Shown here: one piece after another, positions 8,457 to 16,244 of the stretch
Position numbering within the stretch: the first letter of the stretch is position 1
How the letters are laid out: the number at the start of each line of letters is the position of its first letter
Origin: Polynucleobacter sp. JS-JIR-5-A7
Lineage (GTDB): Bacteria > Pseudomonadota > Gammaproteobacteria > Burkholderiales > Burkholderiaceae
Direction of reading: 5' to 3'
Assembly (NCBI RefSeq): GCF_018687935.1
Contig: NZ_CP061308.1
Span: 1,172,048 to 1,236,047, forward strand
Length of the DNA stretch: 64,000 nucleotides
Position numbers and translations under genes: made by a program
The notes under the pieces: generated by a model
Seen by the model: the letters and a program-made list of their open reading frames with translations, nothing else
Databases searched by the model: none
What the model was told of the DNA's origin: nothing

Positions 8457-8476
8457 AACAGGCCTGTCGGCCTGTT
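8457..8476 (-). terminator. Intra-operon hairpin between soxX and soxB
   Basis: A perfect 8-bp stem (AACAGGCC / GGCCTGTT) with a four-base loop lies in the soxX–soxB gap. On the minus strand, the coding direction, the right arm ends in TTTTT, so it may be a weak terminator or attenuator. On the plus strand a longer T-rich run follows, but there is no plus-strand gene upstream. It could also protect the soxX mRNA 3' end. Confidence 0.4.
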
Positions 8477-8495
8477 CTTTATTTTTTCTATTGAC

Positions 8496-9134
8496 TTACT
8501 GATTGACTGGAGAGGCAGGATCCAGCAGTAAAGCCATCACATCCTGAATTTGCTGCTCATTTAAGAGCTTGAAGTGGGCGAAACGCGGCATATTGCTGCA
8601 TGCGTTATAGGCCTTAGAGTTATTGATGCGATTCCAGGTATAGGTCACCACTTCAGGTGAGTAGCCACGGAGCTTGCCGTAGTTCCAGAGAGTGGGTCCA
8701 ATCGTTCCATAAGAAATCTCTTTCTTATCGATCTGGTGACAGTTATAACAACCACCGCCGACTGGGGTATCTGCTTTGTCAGTCCAGGTTGCACCGCGAC
8801 CGCTCTGTGCAATCGCTTCACCCTTCTTCCAATCGCCAATATATTTACCGTCAGAAGGCTGCTTGATTGAATCCATATTCATCTTCTGAATCTTCTCGCG
8901 CATTTTTTCGCCTTGCTTGCTGGTCGAGAAAACAGGATCAGAACAGAACTTTTGGGTTGCATCTTGATCAATGCGATCCAAGCCAGCGATACCATCTGCT
9001 CTAAAGCCATCCTTCATCATCTTATTGAATTTAGGATCATTCGCTTGCTGAGCGATTGCAAAGTCTTGCATGCTGAATGCTGCTACTGCAAAAGTAGTAA
9101 TAGCTAAGAGGGATTTGATGTTCTTCATATTCAT
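8496..9134 (-). CDS. soxX: Sulfur-oxidation cytochrome c SoxX (long form)
   Basis: SoxX is the monohaem subunit of SoxXA, which joins thiosulfate to the SoxY cysteine. The haem site CYNCH is at residues 129–133 and a candidate methionine ligand lies in CSNMPRFAHF near residue 190. A signal peptide ends near AIAQ (residue 29). At 212 residues the protein is longer than common SoxX; the extra part is a roughly 95-residue segment before the haem domain that contains a cysteine (C64). It follows soxA by 19 bases. The order A–X–B and the haem motif make the assignment firm. Confidence 0.93.
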   Translation of the reverse strand: MNMKNIKSLLAITTFAVAAFSMQDFAIAQQANDPKFNKMMKDGFRADGIAGLDRIDQDATQKFCSDPVFSTSKQGEKMREKIQKMNMDSIKQPSDGKYIGDWKKGEAIAQSGRGATWTDKADTPVGGGCYNCHQIDKKEISYGTIGPTLWNYGKLRGYSPEVVTYTWNRINNSKAYNACSNMPRFAHFKLLNEQQIQDVMALLLDPASPVNQ

Positions 9135-9153
9135 ATTCTCTGTCCCTTATCCA

Positions 9154-9966
9154 TTAACGCTTCAAACCAGGAGTTTCAACTGTTCCACCATTGGCGTTCT
9201 TTGCCATATACATCGACAAAGCTACAGTCAAATCAGAGCCATAAATCGGGAATGGGAAACGCTGCTGACGATAGCAATCGTTCAAACGCTGCTGCATGGT
9301 CCAAAACTGTCCGCTTGAGACACGATAAGCTGGCCAATATCCCCAACCCAAAGCAGCACCCTTTTGTGTAGTGATGTTAGGCAGGTCTTGCAAGCGAATC
9401 CGCTTACCATCCTCACCGTGACAAGACGCGCAGGAAAAATCCATGGGACCACCTTGGAAATAGAATGCACGCTTCCCAAGCTCATACATTTCTTTTTCTT
9501 TAGGATGATTCGTGCTCACTTTAATCTTGTCACCCTTAGATAAAGTGACTACGTAAGCCACAATCGCCTCCATATCCTTCTTAGGCCCCTTTTGAAAGGG
9601 GGCATCAACTATTTCTTGCAGGTCACGACCCTGTAGCTTTTGCATACACGTCATCAAGCGTGACTCAAGATCTTGAACTTTATTAGTATCTTTGAAGTAG
9701 CGTGGCAGTTGTGCTGCTGCACCTTTCACAACTCCAGGCCCTAGACCTAAATCACACTTCTCAAGTGTGGCGTTTTTAGGACCGGCTGGTTTTTTCCATA
9801 ACTCTTCACCCGCAGCTTCATACAGCTCGGAAGGATTTCCATCTGCAATCATCTCGCGATACTTTGCAATATCGTCTGTTGCATTTTGCGCATACGACGA
9901 AGATGAAATTGACAAGATTGTTGCCAATACTCCTGAGGCTAAGCCTAAGGTGAATTTACGCTGCAT
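9154..9966 (-). CDS. soxA: Sulfur-oxidation cytochrome c SoxA (single-haem form)
   Basis: SoxA is the catalytic subunit of SoxXA. The 270-residue chain has a signal peptide (cleavage near SYAQ, residue 27), one CASCH haem site at residues 179–183 and the cysteine C231 in RLNDCYRQ, which in studied SoxA proteins ligates the haem as a persulfide. The other haem domain has lost its haem motif: only two cysteines, C71 and C107, remain and may form a disulfide. It is therefore the monohaem type. The gene follows soxZ by 44 bases. Confidence 0.95.
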   Translation of the reverse strand: MQRKFTLGLASGVLATILSISSSSYAQNATDDIAKYREMIADGNPSELYEAAGEELWKKPAGPKNATLEKCDLGLGPGVVKGAAAQLPRYFKDTNKVQDLESRLMTCMQKLQGRDLQEIVDAPFQKGPKKDMEAIVAYVVTLSKGDKIKVSTNHPKEKEMYELGKRAFYFQGGPMDFSCASCHGEDGKRIRLQDLPNITTQKGAALGWGYWPAYRVSSGQFWTMQQRLNDCYRQQRFPFPIYGSDLTVALSMYMAKNANGGTVETPGLKR

Positions 9967-10010
9967 TTATTACCCTTTCAAAACTATAAAGGTGGCAAAG
10001 ATGTTTGGCA

Positions 10011-10319
10011 TTAAGAAGCAGTTGCTTCATCGGTGCGCTTGTCACCTTTGCTATCGACCCAACTCACCACAATCTTGTCGCCTTTGGCGCCTTTGTATTT
10101 GAAGTTCAAAAATGGATCCTTAGAAACTGCTGGACCAAATTGACCATTCAATACATCTTTACCATTTGCCTTGACATTGATTGTGCTAATGAACCATGCA
10201 GGAATCGTTTTACCGGCAGCATCTTTACGCTGACCAGATTCCATATCGTGCTTCATCAAAATTTTTACATCCACAATTCCACCGTTCTCAGCAGCTCTAA
10301 CGCGCATTGGATCAGCCAT
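10011..10319 (-). CDS. soxZ: Thiosulfate-oxidation carrier subunit SoxZ
   Basis: SoxZ is the 102-residue partner of SoxY; the pair carries sulfur intermediates between the Sox enzymes in the periplasm. The sequence shows the family start MADPMRVRA and the conserved stretch KHDMESGQRKDAAGK and PAWFISTINVKANGK. There is no signal peptide of its own, as usual, because it is exported as a complex with SoxY. It lies 68 bases downstream of soxY and upstream of soxA. Confidence 0.96.
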   Translation of the reverse strand: MADPMRVRAAENGGIVDVKILMKHDMESGQRKDAAGKTIPAWFISTINVKANGKDVLNGQFGPAVSKDPFLNFKYKGAKGDKIVVSWVDSKGDKRTDEATAS

Positions 10320-10387
10320 GTTTTCCTCTTGTATCTAGTGATTCGTTAATAGTATTGATTGGGGTTTAGAGTAATTAAGCGCGGCAA

Positions 10388-10840
10388 TTAACCGCCGCAA
10401 CCACCTAATGTGACTTTCACTTCCTTAACGGCCATGCTCCACTTGCCATCCGCTTTTACCAAAGCATAAACATTGGAGGTTTGACCCATTTTGATACGAG
10501 TAGTTACAAACGGCTCAGTACCAGCAGGAATGAAGAATTGTGCAGCCAAGGAGCTTGGGTTTTTTTCAACCAAGATAGCCATTTGCTCTGCCTTGAGAGT
10601 AGTTGTAATGCCAACGGGAACTACTGCGCCATTTTCTGCAATATCAGGAGCATTCAAAGTGACGGCAGCAGATTTATCTGGGCTACCTGCGCCTAAGATT
10701 TTGAATACATCATCTAAGCTCTTGCCTTCAAAAGCGGCTTTATTCCACTCTTGCGCTTGGGCTACGCTAATAAGACCCGCAGAAGCCATCAAGCCAAAAA
10801 CAGCTGAATATTTCAATAAACTGCGTCGCTGCTGATTCAT
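10388..10840 (-). CDS. soxY: Thiosulfate-oxidation carrier subunit SoxY
   Basis: SoxY carries the sulfur substrate on a cysteine in a flexible C-terminal arm. The 150-residue protein ends in VTLGGCGG, with the carrier cysteine at C148, the defining feature of the family. The N-terminus has a twin-arginine-type signal (QQRRSLLKYSAVFGL, cleavage near AQAQ). An AAGGAG ribosome site precedes the ATG at 10840. The 67-base gap from soxD is A+T rich and could hold an internal promoter, but no convincing one is visible. Confidence 0.97.
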   Translation of the reverse strand: MNQQRRSLLKYSAVFGLMASAGLISVAQAQEWNKAAFEGKSLDDVFKILGAGSPDKSAAVTLNAPDIAENGAVVPVGITTTLKAEQMAILVEKNPSSLAAQFFIPAGTEPFVTTRIKMGQTSNVYALVKADGKWSMAVKEVKVTLGGCGG

Positions 10841-10907
10841 AAAAACTCCTTAAATAATCTACTCTTAGTATCAAATATAGCGGTATTTCAAAAAACCCTC
10901 TGCAAAA

Positions 10908-11996
10908 CTATTGTCCCGTAAGTACCCAGCGCACAAGTATTGCCCTGTCTTCATTGGATAACTGAGGCTGTGGCGGCATCGGAATTGCTCCCCACACGCC
11001 TGAACCGCCATTTTTGACTTTAGCCATTAGCTTCTCCTGAGCCCCGTTCTGGTCTTTATATTTTGCTGCAATATCGGCAATCGATGGACCTACTAACTTC
11101 GCGTTTGGCGCATGGCAAGCAGAGCAGTTTTCATTCTTAAATAATGCTGCTGGCCCTTTTGTAGATGCAGCATGGGTATCAGCGGCATGGGCCAAGCCCT
11201 CACCCGCAGAACCGGGTAACTTGTCCATTGACGGCTTGGTTGTGTCTGCACCTCGGTATGGACCATAGAGGCGATTTTGCTCTGCAATGTTGCCATGGGC
11301 ATTTCTGGCAAAGTCAGGGAGCGTAGACCCGATTTGCACAAACTTGATGCAATTGCTCATACATGAAGAACCATTCACATCTGGCTTACCATTGACGCTC
11401 CAAAAGCCGTGATTTCGAGTCATGCCATTTCGGTTCGGCATCTTTTTCTGCACTTCAGCGATATTGGCATTACTCAAGACGAAATCATCCGGAACAATTT
11501 CACCCAAGCTCAAAATAAATGCAACAAGAGCATAGGTTTCATCCGGCGTTAAAGATCTGGGTGCATTCCAAGGCATGGCGCGATAGATGTAATCCCACAA
11601 AGTAGAAACGGTGGGAACTTTCATCAAGGTAGTACGCTGTGGTTGCTTACGATCCGACAAGGACGCAACCCTGCCAGTTTTGATGTCATCTACTGTCGTT
11701 CCGCCAGCGATTGGGGTGAAGATCTCATTAGATTCCCCGAAGACGCCATGACAGCTAGCACATTTAGATTCCCAAATTGCCTGCCCTTGTTCTACAGAGC
11801 CAGATCCCTTCGGCAAACCCTTAAAGTCAGAACGAACATCAATATCCCATGCAATCACTTCTGCCGGTGTGGCATTACGGCCGATGCCTGAATACTGAGT
11901 AGCGCCTTGTGAACTTTGCGCATAGGCAAGCTGAGAAGAAAATACCGCAAGGGCTAATAGCGCTAGACGAGCAAATAATTTATCCAACTTGGACAT
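10908..11996 (-). CDS. soxD: Sulfur dehydrogenase cytochrome subunit SoxD (dihaem)
   Basis: SoxD is the cytochrome c subunit of the Sox(CD) complex, which takes six electrons from the SoxY-bound sulfane sulfur. A signal peptide ends near AYAQ (residue 27). Two haem c sites are visible: CASCH at 79–83 and CSACH at 291–295. The 362-residue length fits. The gene overlaps the end of soxC by 17 bases, so the two are translationally coupled. Presence of SoxCD predicts full oxidation to sulfate without stored sulfur globules. Confidence 0.95.
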   Translation of the reverse strand: MSKLDKLFARLALLALAVFSSQLAYAQSSQGATQYSGIGRNATPAEVIAWDIDVRSDFKGLPKGSGSVEQGQAIWESKCASCHGVFGESNEIFTPIAGGTTVDDIKTGRVASLSDRKQPQRTTLMKVPTVSTLWDYIYRAMPWNAPRSLTPDETYALVAFILSLGEIVPDDFVLSNANIAEVQKKMPNRNGMTRNHGFWSVNGKPDVNGSSCMSNCIKFVQIGSTLPDFARNAHGNIAEQNRLYGPYRGADTTKPSMDKLPGSAGEGLAHAADTHAASTKGPAALFKNENCSACHAPNAKLVGPSIADIAAKYKDQNGAQEKLMAKVKNGGSGVWGAIPMPPQPQLSNEDRAILVRWVLTGQ

Positions 11997-13398
11997 TGCT
12001 CACCTCGCCATTGGAGTCTAATTTCCAGGACTGAATTGCATTGTTGTGATAAATCGAGCGATTACCACGTAAATCACGCAGTACTTTTATCGAAGGCTGA
12101 ATATAGCCAGTATCATCCACCGCTCTAGATTGCAAGATTGCGGGCGATCCATCCCAAACCCAGTCGATATTGAAGCGGGTAATAGATTTTGTGAGGACTG
12201 GTGTTTCTAGGCGTGCGGTACGCCAGTTATTACCGCCATCAAATGACACATCAACGCGTTTAATTTTTCCTCGTCCGGACCAAGCCATACCGCTGATGTT
12301 GTAAAAACCTTTGTCGAGTAACTGCTGACCGCCAGATGGAGTGGTAATCACAGACTTGCATTCCTGAATTGAGGCATATTGGCGATGCATACCATTTGGC
12401 ATCAATTCAATATAGTGAACCGCTTCATCTTTGGTATTCCAGGGCATGTCCCCTACTTCTAAACGGCGTAACCACTTCACCCAGCTAACGCCCTGCACAC
12501 CCGGTACCACTAGACGCAATGGGAAGCCATTTTCTGGGCGCAACATTTCGCCATTCATGCTCCAGGCTACGATCGTATCTTCCAAACAGCTCTCTAGATT
12601 AATCGTGCGAGTCATGCCAGATCCGTCACCTCCCTCAGCAAGCAGGAACTTTCCTTTTTTCAGATCTGCCCCACATTCCTCAAGCAATACCTTGAGTGGC
12701 ACACCCGTAAATTCGCAACAAGAAAGCATGCCATGGGTGTACTGCACTGTTGGCACAGCGACGTTGCCCCACTCAAGGCCGGTATTAGCGCCGCACTCAA
12801 TAAAGTGGGTACGGGAGACTGATGGCAGTCTCATTAAATCATTCATGGTGAACACGCGCGCATTTTTGACCATGCCATTCACCATCAAGCGATGGGTTTC
12901 TGGATTCAGGTTGTACCAACCCTGGTGATGGCGCTCAAAGTGCAAACCATTGGGAGTAATGGTTCCAAACAAACCTTGCAGCGGAGTAAATGCTACTGAG
13001 GAAGCTGCTACTCGCGTCAAACCAGGTGACTCACGTCGTATTAAATTAGCTTCATAGATTGAAGGCACACCGTAAGGCATGGTGGCGACATTTTTTCCCA
13101 AGGTGGTTTGCCACTCTTGCTTTTCCAAAATGGCAGGATCACCTTCGCCGACTGCAAAAGCCATTGGTGCGGTCAAGCCTGCTGCTGCCCCACCGACAGC
13201 CGATAGAAAGCCTTTGCGTAAAAAGCCACGACGGGTTTCATCAATACCATTGGCATTGATATCAGCAATTAAGTCCTGAGAGACAAAGTGTTCTGGCGCT
13301 TTGACTAAACGAGCTCGATGGGCAGACTTCTCCACTGCAGAGATATCTTCAGGACGCAGTTCAATTTGCTTGTTTGATATAGCATCTTTTTCTGTCAT
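11980..13398 (-). CDS. soxC: Sulfur dehydrogenase molybdenum subunit SoxC
   Basis: SoxC is the molybdopterin subunit of Sox(CD), with the sulfite-oxidase fold. The conserved molybdenum-ligand cysteine is in HFIECGANTG. The twin-arginine signal (ETRRGFLRKGF) starts at R56, so there is a long charged stretch before it. No internal methionine lies before the signal, and the ATG overlaps the stop of the upstream regulator (TAATG), which supports the chosen start. The 472-residue length fits. A molybdate transporter (modBC) is transcribed away from this operon, matching its cofactor need. Confidence 0.96.
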   Translation of the reverse strand: MTEKDAISNKQIELRPEDISAVEKSAHRARLVKAPEHFVSQDLIADINANGIDETRRGFLRKGFLSAVGGAAAGLTAPMAFAVGEGDPAILEKQEWQTTLGKNVATMPYGVPSIYEANLIRRESPGLTRVAASSVAFTPLQGLFGTITPNGLHFERHHQGWYNLNPETHRLMVNGMVKNARVFTMNDLMRLPSVSRTHFIECGANTGLEWGNVAVPTVQYTHGMLSCCEFTGVPLKVLLEECGADLKKGKFLLAEGGDGSGMTRTINLESCLEDTIVAWSMNGEMLRPENGFPLRLVVPGVQGVSWVKWLRRLEVGDMPWNTKDEAVHYIELMPNGMHRQYASIQECKSVITTPSGGQQLLDKGFYNISGMAWSGRGKIKRVDVSFDGGNNWRTARLETPVLTKSITRFNIDWVWDGSPAILQSRAVDDTGYIQPSIKVLRDLRGNRSIYHNNAIQSWKLDSNGEVSNVQVG

Positions 13399-13733
13399 TA
13401 ATGAATACCTTCAGCAATCTTGGCACACACTGATTGGCACATATCTACGGTTGCGTTATCTGCTATTGAGTAATAGACGGTTACGCCTTCTTTACGCCGG
13501 AGCAAAATGCCTGCTTTGTGTAATGACAAAAGATGTCTTGAAACATTGGCCTGACTTGAACCGCACAATTCGATCACTTCAGAGACCGATTTTTCCCCGC
13601 TACAAACTGCATACATGATCCGCAGGCGAGAAGGCTCTGATAGCACGTTGAAATAAGCGGCTACCTTTAAAAATACCGCCTCCATTTGCTTTGGAGTTAG
13701 GTTCTTTGTCGCTTTTTGAGCTCTGGCTTTCAT
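13398..13733 (-). CDS. ArsR-family repressor heading the sox operon (SoxR-like)
   Basis: A 111-residue winged-helix regulator. The ArsR core runs from LSEPSRLRIMYAVCSGEKSV to SQANVSRHLLSLHKAG and RRKEGVTVYYSI. Cysteines are at C44, C57, C99 and C103. It is the first gene of the sox run and its stop overlaps the soxC start, so it is cotranscribed and probably autoregulates. Thiol-based ArsR repressors such as BigR, SqrR and the SoxR of Pseudaminobacter sense persulfides or sulfite through cysteine pairs. Which cysteines act here is not clear, because C44 is about one helical turn from where I recall the first sensor cysteine in SqrR/BigR. This SoxR is unrelated to the redox SoxR of Escherichia. 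Confidence 0.9.
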   Translation of the reverse strand: MKARAQKATKNLTPKQMEAVFLKVAAYFNVLSEPSRLRIMYAVCSGEKSVSEVIELCGSSQANVSRHLLSLHKAGILLRRKEGVTVYYSIADNATVDMCQSVCAKIAEGIH

Positions 13734-13750
13734 GCGGTCTATTAATATGA

Positions 13751-13779
13751 ATATATGCGTATAAAAGCATATTTAACGC
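13751..13779. promoter_or_regulatory. Overlapping dyads in the divergent sox/mod promoter region
   Basis: The 107-base gap between the divergent ArsR-type gene and modB holds two overlapping inverted repeats. One is ATATGC (13753–13758) with GCATAT (13767–13772). The other is GCGTATAAA (13757–13765) with TTTAACGC (13772–13779), perfect except for one extra base. The first resembles AT-rich ArsR/BigR operators. The second has the layout of ModE-type sites (CG…TATA arms). Both promoters could be controlled here. Which protein binds is inferred only. Confidence 0.5.
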
Positions 13780-13840
13780 TTATATCCACCCTATTTATAT
13801 AGTGAGATACCCTAAGAGCGTCTGACGATACAATCCAGCG

Positions 13841-14494
13841 ATGGACATGGAAGCTCTCATCCTCTCATTAAAGCTAGCTATTTGGACTTTGGTCCTCATT
13901 CTTCCTTTTGGAGTTTGGGTAGCACATCATCTGCAAAGTATGGGCAAGGCCAGGTCATGGATTGAGGCCGCTCTAGCTCTTCCTCTGGTTCTGCCGCCAA
14001 CCGTTTTAGGCTACTACCTTCTAGTTGGCCTGGGTGGCAAAAGTATCTTGGGTATTCCTCTGGTGTTTTCATTCACTGGAATTTTGATTGCCTCACTGAT
14101 TGTTAACTTGCCTTTTGCCATTCAACCAATCCAGCGCGCGTTTGAGGCAATTAATCCAGAAATTCGGGAAGCAGCTCAAGTGAGCGGTCTCTCTCAGTGG
14201 CAAATCTTTCGCCTCATTGAATTACCTTTAGCTTGGCGCGGCATTACCAGTGCAGCTGTTCTGACTTTTGCCCATACCCTTGGTGAATTCGGTGTCATTC
14301 TGATGGTCGGTGGCGCCATTCCAGGAGAAACTAAAACTGTTTCGATTGCCATTTACGACAAAGTCCAAAGTTTCGATACCGTTGGCGCTAGCGCACTCTC
14401 ATTCATCTTGCTAGCCACTTCGCTAATTGCCATTGCCATTTCATATGGCGTGTTTGGTCGTCACCCCTCGCCTACTAAAGAGTGGAGAAGCTGA
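13841..14494 (+). CDS. modB: Molybdate (or tungstate) ABC transporter permease ModB
   Basis: A 217-residue inner-membrane permease with about five to six hydrophobic helices and the EAA loop REAAQVSGLSQWQIFRLIEL, where the ATPase docks. The sequence (PPTVLGYYLLVGLGGKS, GEFGVILMVGG) is typical of ModB. Its stop overlaps the modC start (TGATG). No Shine–Dalgarno site precedes the ATG at 13841, and TACAAT at 13829–13834 lies only six bases before it, so the mRNA may be leaderless; a second ATG is at 13847. No modA is present in the window. Tungstate or sulfate relatives are less likely next to the molybdoenzyme SoxC. Confidence 0.92.
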   Translation: MDMEALILSLKLAIWTLVLILPFGVWVAHHLQSMGKARSWIEAALALPLVLPPTVLGYYLLVGLGGKSILGIPLVFSFTGILIASLIVNLPFAIQPIQRAFEAINPEIREAAQVSGLSQWQIFRLIELPLAWRGITSAAVLTFAHTLGEFGVILMVGGAIPGETKTVSIAIYDKVQSFDTVGASALSFILLATSLIAIAISYGVFGRHPSPTKEWRS

Positions 14495-15600
14495 TGTTCA
14501 AAATTAAGCTCTCTCAGACCACGCCTAACCCTTTGCAACTCAGTCTCGAATGCGTCCCCGGAGAACTCCATGCCTTGGTCGGACCATCGGGTAGCGGCAA
14601 GACAACCGCCTTAAGAACTATTGCTGGCCTTAATAATGCTGAAACGGGAAAAATCGAATGTGGCGGCGAAATCTGGTTTGAAGCCAATGAAGTGAAGGGC
14701 ATTACTACCTCACTCAGCCCTGCCCAACGCTCTTGCGGATTCTTATTCCAGCAGTACGCCCTCTTTCCACATTTATCTGCGCTCGAGAATGTCTGCATAC
14801 CACTATATAACTCGGTGGCTGATCTTACGGAGCGTAAAGCACAAGCACAACGATGGCTGAACCGCATGGGTATTGGTGATTTAGCCATTCGCATGCCCAA
14901 TCAACTCTCTGGCGGTCAGCAACAACGGGTGGCATTAGCAAGAGCCTTGGCAAGATCACCCAAGATCTTATTATTGGATGAACCTTTTTCTGCGGTAGAT
15001 GCGCCAACACGCCAAGGTCTCTATAAAACCTTAGCTGAACTGCGTAAAGATTTAAATATTCCGATTCTGTTGGTGACTCATGATCTTCGCGAAGCCGATT
15101 TATTAGCAGATCGTATTACTGTCATCGACCAAGGTGTTGGACTGCAGACTGCTTCACCCCAGGTTCTTTTTGAAAGACCTAGAAATTCTCGCGTTGCAGA
15201 GCTAGTAGGCATCAATAATAAGTTTGAAGGCGTATTTACTGAAGGCAAACTGACTTGGAGTGGATGTAATCAGATATTTAATGTGGTTGATAAAGGCAAG
15301 ATCCCCCCGCATACTCCCGTTGCTTGGGTCATCCCTTCAGATGGCATCAGCCTTGATGCAACACCCAGTAAAACAGCAATTGAAGCCGAAGTGGAACATA
15401 TCAGTTCATTAGGTCAGATTGCCGTCATTCAACTACGCACACTCGCAGGTAATCATGTCATTACTTGGGAAGCATCTGCTGCTGAGGTAAAACGCTTATC
15501 TTTGGAGGCTGGCAATAAGTCTTATATTGAAATTGATGGAGGCAAGATTCACATCATGCCACTGCGCCCAATCAACGACCCAAGGCGCTTCAGTAATTAG
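14494..15600 (+). CDS. modC: Molybdate ABC transporter ATP-binding protein ModC
   Basis: The cytoplasmic ATPase of the molybdate importer. Walker A GPSGSGKTT is at residues 30–38, followed by the Q-loop near LFQQYALFPH, the signature LSGGQQQRVALARAL and Walker B ILLLDEPFSAVD. A C-terminal TOBE/MOP-like region (from about residue 240) may bind oxyanion. I chose the ATG at 14494, which overlaps the modB stop and has GGAG seven bases upstream, over a GTG twelve bases earlier. The gene ends six bases from the opposing methyltransferase, with no visible terminator. Confidence 0.92.
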   Translation: MFKIKLSQTTPNPLQLSLECVPGELHALVGPSGSGKTTALRTIAGLNNAETGKIECGGEIWFEANEVKGITTSLSPAQRSCGFLFQQYALFPHLSALENVCIPLYNSVADLTERKAQAQRWLNRMGIGDLAIRMPNQLSGGQQQRVALARALARSPKILLLDEPFSAVDAPTRQGLYKTLAELRKDLNIPILLVTHDLREADLLADRITVIDQGVGLQTASPQVLFERPRNSRVAELVGINNKFEGVFTEGKLTWSGCNQIFNVVDKGKIPPHTPVAWVIPSDGISLDATPSKTAIEAEVEHISSLGQIAVIQLRTLAGNHVITWEASAAEVKRLSLEAGNKSYIEIDGGKIHIMPLRPINDPRRFSN

Positions 15601-15606
15601 TCATTA

Positions 15607-16230
15607 CTAAATGGGCTTCTGAGCCACCAAACCGAGTATGGCAGACATACCAGTATGTCTTGGACCTTCTGATAATGCTTTTTCGTAAGAATGAAGCTCC
15701 AGGATATTAAAGTCTTGAGCTAAATCGCGAATCAGCTCTTCTGTATAGAGATGTTCTATCAATGATGGGCCACCCGTTTTATATTCCAACTGCTTAGGTG
15801 TGTAACCCTGCAGAATAAAGAGGCTACCTGGCTTCAGAGTCTCGTAAGTCTTTTGAAAGATCCGCTTACGCATTGCCGGATCAGCAAACTGAATAAAGAT
15901 TCCGATGACAGCATCATAAGTATTAGCATGCCATATAAAGCTATCAGTATCGGAGAATGAATATTCAACTTCTACCTGATTATCTTTAGCAAACTGTTTT
16001 GCTTTAGCTAGCGCAATATCCGATGCATCAAAGCCAACCACCTGCATACCTTGCTTTGCCAGCCAGACACCATTGCGACCCTCGCCATCAGCAATACAAA
16101 GCACCTTGTCACCAGTCTTGAGATACTGATTTGCCTTTTCAACAAGGTACTCATTCGGCTCTTTTCCAAAGATGAACTCTTCTTTATCAAAGCGCTCATT
16201 CCAGAACTGGGTTGCGTCAGCAAAGCTCAT
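15607..16230 (-). CDS. Class I SAM-dependent methyltransferase
   Basis: A 207-residue soluble methyltransferase. Motif I, LCIADGEGRNGVWLAKQG, and the acidic end of strand 2, VVGFDASDIALAKAK, form the S-adenosylmethionine site. The start segment DATQFWNERFDKEEFIFGKEPNEYL resembles TehB-like and thiopurine-type enzymes. The substrate is not readable. It follows metZ by 14 bases on the minus strand and is probably the last gene of the purF–metZ transcript. The sulfur-amino-acid neighbour hints at small thiol or chalcogen substrates, but this is a guess. Confidence 0.85.
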   Translation of the reverse strand: MSFADATQFWNERFDKEEFIFGKEPNEYLVEKANQYLKTGDKVLCIADGEGRNGVWLAKQGMQVVGFDASDIALAKAKQFAKDNQVEVEYSFSDTDSFIWHANTYDAVIGIFIQFADPAMRKRIFQKTYETLKPGSLFILQGYTPKQLEYKTGGPSLIEHLYTEELIRDLAQDFNILELHSYEKALSEGPRHTGMSAILGLVAQKPI

Positions 16231-16244
16231 AAGAATCGAATGCC

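Noticed and set aside
12431..12928. Plus-strand open frame of 165 codons inside soxC
   Set aside because: soxC is intact and conserved in this stretch; the reverse frame is rich in Ser/Pro/Arg without domains.
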